A stretch of 64,000 bases of DNA from Candidatus Krumholzibacteriia bacterium (lineage in GTDB: Bacteria > Krumholzibacteriota > Krumholzibacteriia > LZORAL124-64-63). The notes beneath the pieces are model-generated. The model searched no databases, had not been told where the DNA came from, and saw only the letters and a program-made list of their open reading frames with translations. The stretch lies in contig JADGDU010000002.1 in assembly GCA_016744705.1 (NCBI GenBank), positions 1-64,000 on the forward strand, written 5' to 3'. This document shows positions 1 through 9,298 of this stretch, piece by piece. Position numbers and translations under genes: made by a program. The first letter of the stretch is position 1. Every line of letters starts with the position of its first letter.

Positions 1-2567
1 GCTGAATCCTTGGCATTGGTCGTCAACGAGACCATTTTGCCCGCTTTGTCTGCCAATTGGGCGTACACATTATCACCCTGATTGATCTCCACTCCATCGA
101 TGGCGATAAGAAAGTCGCCTTCGTTGATGGGAACACCGGGTTCGGTCAAAGGCGAGCGGAAGGAAGGATCCCAAGAGACACCGGGCACGATGTTGGTGAT
201 CCGGTAATACTCGCTGTCTTTTTCTGGAGTGAAGGCACAACCCAGCAGACCGGTGGAGACATATGCGCCGCCATCACCATGATCACCGCCATAGATATAA
301 GTGTGCCCGATGTTCAATTCAGAAATCAGTTCTCCGATAAGGTAATTCAAATCACCCCGGGTACCGCAGCCTGCCACGAATGGCGCATACTTGTCGTGCA
401 TCGCCTGCCAATCCACACCGTGCATATTTTTATCGTAGAACCAATCGCGCTGGACACGCCAGGCTTCGTCAAAAATCTGACGGTATTCGGCCTGGCGATC
501 CAGGCGCAGCTTGATGGCCCCCACATCCACTTTGCCATCCCCGGGCTGCGCCTTTTTTCCCGTATCCACAACGCCCAGGTTTCGGCCGGAGCGATACACC
601 ATTTGTTGACCATCGGCACTCAGGTGGTAATTCGCAATGTCGCTCATGAGGTCTTCCACTTCGGCATCCGCCAGAGTGTACTTCACAAGGTCCAGCGAAT
701 CTCCAGAGTGATCCGTCACCGCTTGGTATTTGAGGAATTCAGGGTCGTTTTTCCGCAACATCAGGAAGCCATCCTCGGTGGCCGTCAGACGGAAATAGTT
801 ATCCGGATCCACTCCGTCGCAAACCAGGACGCGGTCCTTGAGGCCATCCAGATCGATGATGGTTTTTTCTTCTTTGCTGTCGCTGTCATCCTTCTCGTCC
901 TTGCCCTCAGTGGAGACCAGGACATCGTCTGTGTAGAACGGCGAACGCACATCATCACGCAGCAGAAAAACATAGGGCAAAGCCATTTTCAGAAACACAT
1001 GGTTTTGGTCCTGGCGCCCCATAATGGGATTAAACGTACGATTGGAAAGGAAATACAAATACTGTCCATCTGGACTGAAGGATGGAGACCAGGCGGTGCT
1101 CATCTCATCGGTCAGTGTGTGGGTTTTCTCCTCTTTCAAGCTATAAAGATTGATGGTCTCGTTCATGTTGGCGCCGTTACTGGAGAAAACGACCCAACGG
1201 CTGTCAGGGGAAAACTCGTAATCCTGGATGCCCCACCGCTCCCAACCTTCATCAAAATCACTGTGGGCGATGACTTTGGTTTTTCCGGCCTTAACGTCCA
1301 GCAAATTCAGGTTCATGAATTTGTCGGCAAACAGCAGGTGTTTGCTATTGGGAGACCATACCAGAGGCATGGTGAAACCGTAAAAACCTTCGGTCAATTG
1401 GCGCCATTCACTTTGGCCCAATTGGTCCGTCAGGTAGATCTGTTCTTCACCGCTTTTATCGGAAACAAAAGCCACATGTTTGCCATCAGGAGACCATACG
1501 GCGTTGCGCTCGCGGCTGCCACTGGTGCGGGTCAGATTCACCGCATCGCCTTCATCGGCTGGTAAGTTGAGAATTTCGCCTCGGGCTTCCACCAGCACCC
1601 GTTCACCGCCTGGCGAAAGACTGAATGAGCCATCGGTGGCACCAGGGGTCACCAACTCCGTGCGCATATGCCGGCGATCAGAAGGAATGTTGATAGGCAC
1701 TTCCCGAACAGCACCCGTGGCCAGAGTCAAGACCTTCAAGCCAGGGCCATGCTGGAAAACGATCTGCCCATCACCCAGGCTGGGGTATTTCACATCATAG
1801 TTTTTGAAGTTGGTCAAGCGGGTGGTCACTTGGGAATCAAGGTCAAAACCGTAAATATTGAGAGTTCCATCCTGACGGTCGCTGCTGAAATAAATGGTGC
1901 GCCCTTCCCACATGGGGAAGTTGTCAGTGCCATCCCAATCAGTAATTTTAGTGATTTCATTGCTTTCAAAATCTTTAACCCAGATGTCCTGGGCCATGCC
2001 ACCTTCATAGCGTTTCCAGGTGCGCATTTCCCGGCCAATGCGGTTATAAGCAATGCCCGTGTGCTTGGGATCAACCGAAGCCAGCCCAGCCCGATCCAGA
2101 GGCAGCTTCATAGGCATGCCGCCATCCAGAGAAAACCGGTAAAGCTCGCTGGCTCGAGAAGGGTATTCCCGGTTGGATCGCACCACCAGCGCCTTACCAT
2201 CTGGACACCAATCCACCATGGTATCACCAGCAGGGTGAAAGGTCAGACGTTCGGGCACGCCACCCTTTGAATCCATCACATACACATCCCGGCCACCGTC
2301 GTAATTGCCTGTAAAAGCCAGTTTTGAGGCGTCTTGGTTGAATTTAGCGGCCAGTTCGCTTCCCCCATGGCTCGTGATCCGGCGGGCGTCACCACCCGTT
2401 TCGGGCACTAACCACAAATCGCCCTCATAGGTGAAAACGATTTGCCCGCCACCAATATCAGCGTAGCGCATGACGTAGCCCGGGGAATGAGTTGATGTTT
2501 CGACAGCTAAAAGGTTGCCGGCCATTAGGCTAGCCAGCAGGACAAGGATCGTGCGTAAGCGATTCAA
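1..2567 (-). CDS. Tricorn-like protease, 3' end cut by window edge
   Basis: The frame is open from the left edge of the window to a TTG start at 2565-2567, which has a GGAGG Shine-Dalgarno 8 nt upstream. The N-terminus is a signal peptide (positive NRLR, then a Leu/Ala-rich core ending near LLA). The next ~650 residues are beta-propeller-like, with repeated TolB/PD40 signatures such as LAFTGNYDGGRDVYVMD and WCPDGKALV. The last visible residues (about 815-855) contain IDGVEINQGDNVY, typical of the PDZ domain of tricorn proteases. The C-terminal S41 protease core lies outside the window, so its catalytic Ser and Asp cannot be checked. A periplasmic or exported peptidase degrading peptides is inferred from the family. 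The long plus-strand open frame over this gene is its antisense shadow. Confidence 0.85.
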   Translation of the reverse strand, partial: MNRLRTILVLLASLMAGNLLAVETSTHSPGYVMRYADIGGGQIVFTYEGDLWLVPETGGDARRITSHGGSELAAKFNQDASKLAFTGNYDGGRDVYVMDSKGGVPERLTFHPAGDTMVDWCPDGKALVVRSNREYPSRASELYRFSLDGGMPMKLPLDRAGLASVDPKHTGIAYNRIGREMRTWKRYEGGMAQDIWVKDFESNEITKITDWDGTDNFPMWEGRTIYFSSDRQDGTLNIYGFDLDSQVTTRLTNFKNYDVKYPSLGDGQIVFQHGPGLKVLTLATGAVREVPINIPSDRRHMRTELVTPGATDGSFSLSPGGERVLVEARGEILNLPADEGDAVNLTRTSGSRERNAVWSPDGKHVAFVSDKSGEEQIYLTDQLGQSEWRQLTEGFYGFTMPLVWSPNSKHLLFADKFMNLNLLDVKAGKTKVIAHSDFDEGWERWGIQDYEFSPDSRWVVFSSNGANMNETINLYSLKEEKTHTLTDEMSTAWSPSFSPDGQYLYFLSNRTFNPIMGRQDQNHVFLKMALPYVFLLRDDVRSPFYTDDVLVSTEGKDEKDDSDSKEEKTIIDLDGLKDRVLVCDGVDPDNYFRLTATEDGFLMLRKNDPEFLKYQAVTDHSGDSLDLVKYTLADAEVEDLMSDIANYHLSADGQQMVYRSGRNLGVVDTGKKAQPGDGKVDVGAIKLRLDRQAEYRQIFDEAWRVQRDWFYDKNMHGVDWQAMHDKYAPFVAGCGTRGDLNYLIGELISELNIGHTYIYGGDHGDGGAYVSTGLLGCAFTPEKDSEYYRITNIVPGVSWDPSFRSPLTEPGVPINEGDFLIAIDGVEINQGDNVYAQLADKAGKMVSLTTNAKDS

Positions 2568-2729
2568 AGGAGACCTCCGCAAAGGATAGGATTAAGAGTC
2601 CGTTTGGTGGCGGTATTTCATGTGCCACGGGCTTATTCGGATGTTGTGGGGGATTGTTGCATTTGTTGTGCGGTATGATCAAGAGTGGGTTTAGATTTGT
2701 GGAGAACGCCGTTGTCAGGTTAAACTTTA

Positions 2730-3203
2730 TTGAACACGGGCGAATACACCAAAATCTTTGGTTTCCTTTTTCAAAATCAGATTGATGACAGCAAACTTTC
2801 CAAGAGGGAAATCATTCGCCGATTGGGAACTTCACCAGCCCAATTCTACCGACTTTTAGATTCAACTAATTACCGTAAATCAGTAGACAAAGTGTTACTA
2901 TTGCTGCATGTCCTTGAATGCGATGTTGACCTAGTGGTCAAAACAAGAGTGTCTGATCGCCAATTCGAAAACACCGATCTGATTCAAACCAGCCAGGAGC
3001 ACCACTTTGTCCCTTTCCCGCCCCCGTTTTCAAGTGCCCCATGTTTTCGTTCTGTTGCTGGGTGTCATTGCTGTTTGTTCCCTGCTCACCTGGGTGATTC
3101 CTTCCGGAACATACGATCGCGAAACAAAAATCATCGAGGGGCATTCACGGACGCTGCTGGTTCCCGGCACCTATCAACCCGTGGAAAAGCATTACTCCCT
3201 TGA
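2730..3203 (+). CDS. Small XRE-like HTH protein, probably a remnant or truncated gene
   Basis: About 70 residues after a TTG start look like a helix-turn-helix domain (KREIIRRLGTSPAQFYRLLD, then a helix with DKVLLLLHVLECDVDLVV). This resembles small XRE/antitoxin-type DNA-binding proteins. After roughly residue 75 the frame stops looking like protein. It overlaps the downstream transporter by about 200 bases in another frame, so the C-terminal half is probably not meaningful. No partner toxin is visible. It may be a degraded antitoxin or regulator gene cut by the transporter gene, or a short regulator whose true stop was lost. The Shine-Dalgarno is weak (AGG at ~10 nt). Confidence 0.4.
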   Translation: MNTGEYTKIFGFLFQNQIDDSKLSKREIIRRLGTSPAQFYRLLDSTNYRKSVDKVLLLLHVLECDVDLVVKTRVSDRQFENTDLIQTSQEHHFVPFPPPFSSAPCFRSVAGCHCCLFPAHLGDSFRNIRSRNKNHRGAFTDAAGSRHLSTRGKALLP

Positions 3204-4452
3204 AGGTGCTCTGCTCGGTGATGAGGCCGAAGGCAAGGCCTCCCCCATTGGCCTGGTCACCTTCCTGGCCGCGGTACCCCGTGGCCTTGAAGGGGCGGCC
3301 GACATCATCTTTTTCATCTTCATCATCGGCGGCACTTTCGGAGTCTTGCAACGCACAGGGGTGATCACCGCATCCATCGACCGTCTCCTGCGCAAACTGG
3401 GTGACCGAAGTTCCGTGTTAACCATCGTACTAATGGTTGTTCTGGGCATTGGTGGCTCCACCCTGGGCATGGGTGAAGAATTTATTCCGCTGATTCCTGT
3501 CTTTCTGATTGTTTCCAAACGCCTGGGTTACGACCGGATTTACGGCATGGCCCTGGTCATTGTCGCCACTGAAGTGGGCTTTGCCGCCTCCACCACCAAC
3601 CCTTTCACTGTCTACGTGGCTCAGGGTATTGCCGGATTGCCTCTGGCCAGCGGCATGGGGCTGCGCATAGTCTTCTTTTTTACGGCCATGGCCCTGGCAG
3701 TGACCTACCTCATCGCCTATGGTAAACGCATCAAGGCCGACCCTTCCAAATCCGCCATGGCTGGCGATCCCTTTGACATCAATGATGCAGGCGAAGGCTC
3801 CGTGCCTTACGAGAGATATCACACCACTATCCTGCTTGTATCCGGAGCCATTTTCTTCTTCATCGTTTACGCCGTGCAGGAATACGGTTGGTGGATGGAC
3901 AAAATGGCCGGCGGTTTCCTGCTCATAGGAATTCTGGCCGCAATGTTTGCTCGCCTGCCCCTGGCCGAAGCCACCAAGGCCTTCGTCAAGGGCATGGAGG
4001 AAATGGTGGTGGCCGCCCTGGTCGTAGGATTCGCCAAAGGCATCAGCGTTGTCCTGTCTGAAGCACAGGTTATGGATACCATTGTCTACGGCGCCGCTGG
4101 GTTGTTGAGCCTTGTCCCACGATATGTGGCGGCCGTTGGCATGTTGTTTTTTGAATCAACCCTGAACCTGCTGATCCCTTCGGGCTCCGGACAAGCAGCC
4201 GTAACGGTGCCTCTGATGGCTCCTTTATCTGATATCCTTGGCATCAACAGGCAAGTGGCGGTTTTTGCCTTCACCTGCGGCGATGGGTTCAGCAACTCGG
4301 TGATCCCCACCAGCGGCATTCTCATGGCCATGCTCTCCCTGGCTAAAATCCCTTATGGGAAATGGCTGAAATTCATGTTGCCCCTCTTTGGTCTGTTGAT
4401 GGGGTTATCGGCTCTGTTCCTGGTTTTTGCCGTGTTTGTGGGGTACAGCTGA
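3007..4452 (+). CDS. YfcC/DcuC-family carboxylate or amino-acid carrier
   Basis: This 481-residue polytopic inner-membrane protein matches the YfcC branch of the C4-dicarboxylate/arginine-ornithine carrier superfamily (PF03606). The N-terminus has the family layout: a first helix, then WVIPSGTYDRE, then a periplasmic loop with VPGTYQPVE. About 12 hydrophobic segments follow, with a conserved LIPSGSGQAAVTVPLMAPLSD near residues 390-410. The start is TTG, with GGAG about 7 nt upstream. The substrate cannot be read from sequence; family members carry dicarboxylates or basic amino acids. The stop is followed after one base by the methyltransferase ATG, so the two are probably translationally coupled. 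Confidence 0.85.
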   Translation: MSLSRPRFQVPHVFVLLLGVIAVCSLLTWVIPSGTYDRETKIIEGHSRTLLVPGTYQPVEKHYSLEGALLGDEAEGKASPIGLVTFLAAVPRGLEGAADIIFFIFIIGGTFGVLQRTGVITASIDRLLRKLGDRSSVLTIVLMVVLGIGGSTLGMGEEFIPLIPVFLIVSKRLGYDRIYGMALVIVATEVGFAASTTNPFTVYVAQGIAGLPLASGMGLRIVFFFTAMALAVTYLIAYGKRIKADPSKSAMAGDPFDINDAGEGSVPYERYHTTILLVSGAIFFFIVYAVQEYGWWMDKMAGGFLLIGILAAMFARLPLAEATKAFVKGMEEMVVAALVVGFAKGISVVLSEAQVMDTIVYGAAGLLSLVPRYVAAVGMLFFESTLNLLIPSGSGQAAVTVPLMAPLSDILGINRQVAVFAFTCGDGFSNSVIPTSGILMAMLSLAKIPYGKWLKFMLPLFGLLMGLSALFLVFAVFVGYS

Positions 4453-4453
4453 T

Positions 4454-5272
4454 ATGAGTGACCGCCAGGGGTTGTACACCGACCCCATGATCTACGACAT
4501 CTTGTACAGCCCCGGAACCGCTGCTGAAGTGAAAGCCTTTGAACGGGTGGAAGCGATATTCTCACCCACTCCCTTAAGGGAGCACCGCATTTGGTTTGAA
4601 CCCGCCTGTGGTACTGGCCGGTACTTGCGTCTGGCCCATGGCCGCGGTCGCCGCACCGCAGGTTTTGATTTGGATGCAGGGCAAATCGAATACGCCATCA
4701 AAAGAGCCGCTCCCCAAAAGGGAGCTTCATTCCAGCATTACTTTCAAGCTGATATGCGGAATTTCCGGCAGGCTTCATCCCAAGTGGGATTGCAGGATGG
4801 CTCGGTTGATTTTGCCTTCAATCCAGTCAATAGCATCCGGCATCTTGAGCGAGACGAACACATGGTGGAGCACCTGAATCAGATGGCCGCCATTCTCAAG
4901 CCAGGTGCCCTTTATGTGGTGGGCATCAGCCTGACAGATTACGACTGGTTGTTTCCTGAAGAGGACCTTTGGCAAGGGGCCCGAGGCCGCTGCAAAGTCA
5001 GCCAGCTTATCAACTTTTTGCCTCCGGAACCGGGCACGGCGCGGGCTCGTATTGAAACAGCCATCAGCCACTTGACGGTGACCCGCCCCAGGGGCGAAGA
5101 ACACTATGATGATGCTTATGATTTGCGGACCTATGATGCGGCTCAGTGGCGGCAACTGATCGCCCATTCCAAATTAAAACTGGTGGGGAGTTTTGATGCT
5201 TTGGGGCAACCTCTCGGAGAGAGAGCCCTGCCATATCAGCTCGAAGCATTGATGAGGGAGCAGGATTGCTGA
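4454..5272 (+). CDS. Class I SAM-dependent methyltransferase
   Basis: The 272-residue protein has the Rossmann methyltransferase pattern: motif I FEPACGTGRYLRLA near residues 40-55, an acidic residue ending strand 2 (GFDLD), and the motif IV region SVDFAFNPVNSIRHL. The ATG at 4454 is preferred over an upstream in-frame start because it directly follows the transporter stop. The substrate is unknown; the fold alone does not separate small-molecule from macromolecule targets. A strong hairpin overlaps its stop codon and probably ends the two-gene operon. Confidence 0.8.
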   Translation: MSDRQGLYTDPMIYDILYSPGTAAEVKAFERVEAIFSPTPLREHRIWFEPACGTGRYLRLAHGRGRRTAGFDLDAGQIEYAIKRAAPQKGASFQHYFQADMRNFRQASSQVGLQDGSVDFAFNPVNSIRHLERDEHMVEHLNQMAAILKPGALYVVGISLTDYDWLFPEEDLWQGARGRCKVSQLINFLPPEPGTARARIETAISHLTVTRPRGEEHYDDAYDLRTYDAAQWRQLIAHSKLKLVGSFDALGQPLGERALPYQLEALMREQDC

Positions 5273-5300
5273 TCCTGCTCCCCGGCACAGAATTTATTTT
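5256..5300 (+). terminator. Rho-independent terminator overlapping the methyltransferase stop
   Basis: An 11-bp perfect stem (arms 5256-5266 and 5272-5282, GGGAGCAGGAT/ATCCTGCTCCC) with a 5-nt loop is followed by a T-rich run (AATTTATTTT). The right arm begins inside the stop codon of the plus-strand methyltransferase. The convergent gene ends at 5294, just inside this structure. Confidence 0.75.
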
Positions 5301-6970
5301 ACCAAAGCCATAGGCTTCGAGACAATTCCAGCTGAAGTCTTCATACGGTAGAAATACACACCACTGGGTAGGGCTTCTCCTTTGAAAGTAAAGAAATGTT
5401 GCCCGGCGGCCAGTTCTCCGTCCTCGAGGGTATCCACCAACATTCCCCGGACATTGTACACATTGAGTTGCACATGAGTGCTCTTCGAAAGCTTCAACGG
5501 TATGGTCGTCACGGGATTGAAAGGGTTGGGGAATGCCGTGCCCAGAACCGCTGCCACCGAGGGCAAGGCATCGGGAGCCGGCGTGATATACCCGGACGAA
5601 CCCCAGGCCCACCAACCATGGACAAACTGATCAAAGAGCATTTCGCTTTGGTCCATGTTGGTCATGTGAAAATACATACTGTTGGCCAGATTCTCACCCT
5701 CATGATAGGACGACCAGTAAGAACCGGAACCAGAAGGATAAGCGTGGTGGGGAGACCCGGAACTGCTCATGCCATATATCAGATTTTCGTCATAAGCGGC
5801 GCGGGCAAAAACGAGAACTCCTGCCATCTCGTCCGTCATATAATCGAAGGTCATCTCCAGGGGTTCCCAGTTCGTCATAATGGCTGGAGATTGCGGAGAG
5901 AATTCATGGTTTTGCACCGCATGAGGGGCAAAATGATAGTGCACAGGGACAATGAAGCTCAACATGGTTTCCGTGGGTGCCCCGTAGATGAACCGGATCC
6001 CATCCACATCCAATTCACCGCTATTGACGCGGCAATACCTGGTCATGGTTTGGGGGCCGGACGGGAACGGTGAGCTGCCTTGGTAGACACCCCCAGGTGA
6101 ATAATTTCCGTCGGTATAACACTGAGTCCAGGCGTAGCGGTCTTCGCTATCGGCATGCTCCACCGTGAAAGTGGTCGTCAAGTTCTGGCTATTGTGAAGA
6201 AATTCATAATCAGCCCAATCGAAACTGAAATCATAGATTCCCACTTCCCGCCAATGGATATCATAGGGAATGAAAAACTCATACAGCAGCGTGGTATAAT
6301 CGGCTTCGAATATCTGGAAGCGGATATCAGTCACATCGGTGTCCTGGTCGAAGAAAAAATTCTGAGAGTAGCTCCCGCTGGCTGGTAAAAGAGCCGACCC
6401 ACTGGCATAATAACCCGGAGTCAGTTCTCCATCAGTAAAGGGGCGTGCGCTGATTCGGACATCACCGGCCGTGTCAGCGGCGTAATCAAAATCCATATCC
6501 AGAGCCATCCCATAGGGCAGACGATTGTACTGGCCATGGTTCAGTTGGATATTGAACAGGCCATGGGGAGCACAGATGTAGTGCACCGGAACAAAGAGTT
6601 CGAGATAGGTCACCAATTGATCCGGAGACACCATGGACACACGGACATGGGTCACTGCTTTTTCGCCACTGCTGAAAAAGAAATACTGCTGCACTGTTCC
6701 GGTGCCGGGTCCGACCAAATCTCCACCTGAGGCGCTATACCCAGGCGTTGGAGAGCCCATAGTATAAGGCCGGGCAAAAATGAGCGCCTCTTCGACAACC
6801 TCCACTTTGTAATCGATGGAAATGTTTACTCTTTCACCATGGGGAAGATAGCTTGGCGAGGGTTTGTCAAAAGTAACGCCACCGACATAGTCCGCCAGGG
6901 CCGGTGGAATGATGGCCAGGCAAAAAAGCATGGCCGCAAAGAAGCAGAGAGTACGGGATGAGTTATTCAT
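5294..6970 (-). CDS. Secreted repeat protein with C-terminal sorting domain
   Basis: The ATG at 6970 has a GGGAGG Shine-Dalgarno, and the next ~27 residues are a signal peptide ending PPALA. The mature part has about four tandem ~115-residue repeats. Each carries a [FY]DY-type strand, an 'ARP[YF]T' segment, 'TPGY.ASG', an FFF strand and a closing 'F.[VI]P..' strand (VPVHY, IPYDIHW). The last ~85 residues are a FlgD-like/secretion sorting module: FPNPFNPVTTIPLKL, VYNVRGMLVDTL, PSGVYFYRMKT. Export to the cell surface is inferred from this domain. I do not recognise the repeat family; the beta-rich repeats suggest a structural, adhesive or ligand-binding role. Confidence 0.8.
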   Translation of the reverse strand: MNNSSRTLCFFAAMLFCLAIIPPALADYVGGVTFDKPSPSYLPHGERVNISIDYKVEVVEEALIFARPYTMGSPTPGYSASGGDLVGPGTGTVQQYFFFSSGEKAVTHVRVSMVSPDQLVTYLELFVPVHYICAPHGLFNIQLNHGQYNRLPYGMALDMDFDYAADTAGDVRISARPFTDGELTPGYYASGSALLPASGSYSQNFFFDQDTDVTDIRFQIFEADYTTLLYEFFIPYDIHWREVGIYDFSFDWADYEFLHNSQNLTTTFTVEHADSEDRYAWTQCYTDGNYSPGGVYQGSSPFPSGPQTMTRYCRVNSGELDVDGIRFIYGAPTETMLSFIVPVHYHFAPHAVQNHEFSPQSPAIMTNWEPLEMTFDYMTDEMAGVLVFARAAYDENLIYGMSSSGSPHHAYPSGSGSYWSSYHEGENLANSMYFHMTNMDQSEMLFDQFVHGWWAWGSSGYITPAPDALPSVAAVLGTAFPNPFNPVTTIPLKLSKSTHVQLNVYNVRGMLVDTLEDGELAAGQHFFTFKGEALPSGVYFYRMKTSAGIVSKPMALVK

Positions 6971-7109
6971 AATATACCTCCCGGAATCCATGAATTGGAT
7001 TGAGCGTCAATGCCATGATGACGACCAAGAGGTGCGGGGCTTTCTACTGGCGGTTGAACGCAAGTGAAGGTATAAAATTTAGATTAAAAGCAAGTGTCTG
7101 CCAAATGGC

Positions 7110-7922
7110 CTATTTCCGATATAACCGGTCCACTTTTTCTGCCGAAGTGGTGATGCCCTTGATCATCGCCGAGCTGAATCCTTGATGCTCCATCTCATTC
7201 AAACCGGAGATCGTGGCCCCCCGGGGGGTCGTCACTCGATCAATTTCCCGCTCGGGATGCAGCCCACGTTCCAACAACAGGGCCGCCGCACCTTTGGCCG
7301 TTTGGGCCGCCATGGCCAAGGCATCCCCAGAATGAAAACCAATTTCAATGCCGCCTTGGCTGGCGGCTCGAATGCAACGCAGAAAAAAGGCAGTCCCGCA
7401 GGCACACAGAGCCGTGGCGGCACTCATTTGTTCTTCATCAATGATCAACGTCTGGCCTACAGCCTGGAAAACCGTATCAGCCAATTCCAAACCGGCCACA
7501 TCAGATTCACTGGCAGATAAACAGGTCATGGATTCTCCCACGGCAATGGCAGTATTGGGCATGGCTCTCACCACGGCAGGCCCGCCCTTCACCAAGTGCT
7601 GTATATCCGCAATGGTGGCCCCGGATACCACGGAAATCAACGTATGCCTGGACGACTGCAATACGTGGGCTATGTCCGTCAAAAGACCGTCCAGCTGGCC
7701 CGGTTCCACGGCCACGATCACCAGGTCACAGGAAGCAACCGCACTCTGGTTGTCAGTGCTGGTGGCGAAACCTTCGGCAGCCAAATCCTGCAGCTTTTCA
7801 GAATGGCGGCGAGTCAAAGTTATCTTTCCTGCAGGCAATTGACCGGATTTCACCACACCCCTGGCGATAGCCGTTCCTATATTTCCGGCACCAAGGATAG
7901 CCAGGGATTGGATCGTTCTCAT
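7110..7922 (-). CDS. proC: Pyrroline-5-carboxylate reductase
   Basis: This 270-residue cytoplasmic enzyme reduces 1-pyrroline-5-carboxylate to L-proline with NAD(P)H, the last step of proline synthesis. The N-terminal Rossmann motif is LAILGAGNIGTAIARGV. The central VVRAMPNTAIAVGES and the C-terminal helical dimerisation region with TTPRGATISGLNEME are diagnostic of the family, and the length is standard (about 270). It stands alone, with no other proline gene nearby. A plus-strand frame through the same region is only its complement. Confidence 0.95.
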   Translation of the reverse strand: MRTIQSLAILGAGNIGTAIARGVVKSGQLPAGKITLTRRHSEKLQDLAAEGFATSTDNQSAVASCDLVIVAVEPGQLDGLLTDIAHVLQSSRHTLISVVSGATIADIQHLVKGGPAVVRAMPNTAIAVGESMTCLSASESDVAGLELADTVFQAVGQTLIIDEEQMSAATALCACGTAFFLRCIRAASQGGIEIGFHSGDALAMAAQTAKGAAALLLERGLHPEREIDRVTTPRGATISGLNEMEHQGFSSAMIKGITTSAEKVDRLYRK

Positions 7923-7989
7923 GCTTCACTCCTGATATTTGGGAATAACTTTTTCAACCATGAAACCATAGCACGACTGCCTCTTCTTG

Positions 7990-8026
7990 AAAAGAAACCG
8001 GGTTCTTCTGTGGGATGAAGAACCCG
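7990..8026 (-). terminator. Terminator of the DTGSG-repeat protein gene
   Basis: A perfect 11-bp stem (7998-8008 with 8016-8026, CCGGGTTCTTC/GAAGAACCCGG) has an A-rich left flank. Read on the minus strand this is a GC-rich hairpin followed by TTTCTTTT, a good intrinsic terminator downstream of the gene ending at 8075. Confidence 0.75.
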
Positions 8027-8074
8027 GCTCAAGTGGTCCGGCTGCTGCAGGTGCCGAACCGTTTTTATGGCAAT

Positions 8075-9160
8075 TTATTTTACAGTGATGGATCCACTGC
8101 CTGCATCCAGGATGACATTGGCTTCGCCATCGCCCACCACCAGAGTCATTTCCCGGCGGCCCTTGTTCTTCACCAGTGCCCCCTGTAATTCATTATTCAT
8201 GGACCCGCTGCCGGTGTCGGCTGAAATGCGGGCCGAAGCATCGGAAGGCAGTTCCAGGACGATGCCTCCACTGCCGGTATCCAGGACAAAGCGCCCACTG
8301 CCCATGCGGTCCAACTGCAATAAAACAGATCCACTGCCCGTATCAATTTTGGCGTCGTCGGTTTCCACATGCAGAGCGCGCACCCGGCCACTGCCTGTAT
8401 CAATATTCAGGTCAGAGCATACGAGGTTTTCCGCCTTCACACTGCCGCTGCCTGTGTCCACCAGAATGTCTTCACCACGGCAATTTTCCAGTTCCACTTT
8501 TCCACTGCCTGTGTCCACGTGGACATTGCCATCCACATTGGTGGCTGTCACGCGTCCGCTGCCTGTATCGGCCAACAGATCACCTTCAATATTTTCAGCA
8601 ACGATGGCCCCACTGTGGGTATCCAAAACCAGGTCGGCCTGCAAATCTCCAGCCTGGATGCTTCCCACGCCTAATTTCACTTCCAGATTGCGCCCCTGGG
8701 GTACCTCGACCACAACATCGGCCCAGACTTCGAGTCCCGAACCTTTGCCACGCACGGTGATGCGGTCTCCACCGAATAGCTTTTTCAGCCAGGAGCCACC
8801 ACCGGTTTCATCCCGGTATGAAATGGTTGTTTTGGAGCCACTGCCCAGTTCTGGATAGACATATTTTTTATGTTCATCATAAGGGAAATTGATATGGAGT
8901 TCGGCATTGTCGCCCTCTTTTGTTTCAAACTCAAGAAGACCCTGACTGGCATCCTCACCCAAGACCTTGATCGAGACTCGGATCTGATCTCCGGATGTGG
9001 GCCGCACATCCACCTTGCCAATCATGTTGGTGATTTTCAATTCATCACCATCAAAAGTATAGTTTTCTTCGAAGCCGGCACCCAGGGTTGGAACAGCCCA
9101 AACTGTCAGGATCAGAATTGCGATGGTCAGTAAGCCGCGCTGTCGAATTTGGTATTTCAT
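8075..9160 (-). CDS. DUF4097-like secreted beta-repeat protein with DTGSG repeats
   Basis: The ATG at 9160 follows GGAGGAG by 6 nt and begins a signal peptide (KYQIRQRGLLTIAILILTVW..GA); upstream in-frame starts lack this spacing. From about residue 200 the chain contains seven DTGSG motifs at a regular 18-21-residue spacing, plus the variants DTHSG and DAGSG, each followed by a short beta strand. This is the pattern of the DUF4097/DUF2807 putative adhesin fold, predicted as a right-handed beta-helix. An extracytoplasmic location is inferred from the signal peptide. Members are often near regulators of the cell envelope, but no function is established, and the neighbours (ProC, a small protein) give no clue. 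Confidence 0.8.
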   Translation of the reverse strand: MKYQIRQRGLLTIAILILTVWAVPTLGAGFEENYTFDGDELKITNMIGKVDVRPTSGDQIRVSIKVLGEDASQGLLEFETKEGDNAELHINFPYDEHKKYVYPELGSGSKTTISYRDETGGGSWLKKLFGGDRITVRGKGSGLEVWADVVVEVPQGRNLEVKLGVGSIQAGDLQADLVLDTHSGAIVAENIEGDLLADTGSGRVTATNVDGNVHVDTGSGKVELENCRGEDILVDTGSGSVKAENLVCSDLNIDTGSGRVRALHVETDDAKIDTGSGSVLLQLDRMGSGRFVLDTGSGGIVLELPSDASARISADTGSGSMNNELQGALVKNKGRREMTLVVGDGEANVILDAGSGSITVK

Positions 9161-9241
9161 TTCAATCTCCTCCATTGGTAAATCACATTTCACTTTGAGA
9201 AGACGCACCCCAACAGCAAAAGGTTGCATGGCCTCAGGGGA

Positions 9242-9278
9242 ATAAAAAAGTGACTCCAGATTTTTGCCGGAGTCACTT
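9242..9278 (-). terminator. Terminator after small gene 9299-9496
   Basis: A 10-bp stem AAGTGACTCC/GGAGTCACTT (9248-9257, 9269-9278) is followed, on the minus strand, by TTTTTTATT. It sits 20 bases past the stop of the small minus-strand gene, which supports that gene being transcribed. Confidence 0.75.
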
Positions 9279-9298
9279 GATGGCCAATAGATTCAGGA

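Noticed and set aside
57..1565. Long plus-strand ORF of about 500 codons
   Set aside because: It lies exactly opposite the tricorn-like protease frame, its translation has no recognisable domain, and the minus-strand frame has a start, signal peptide and propeller repeats.
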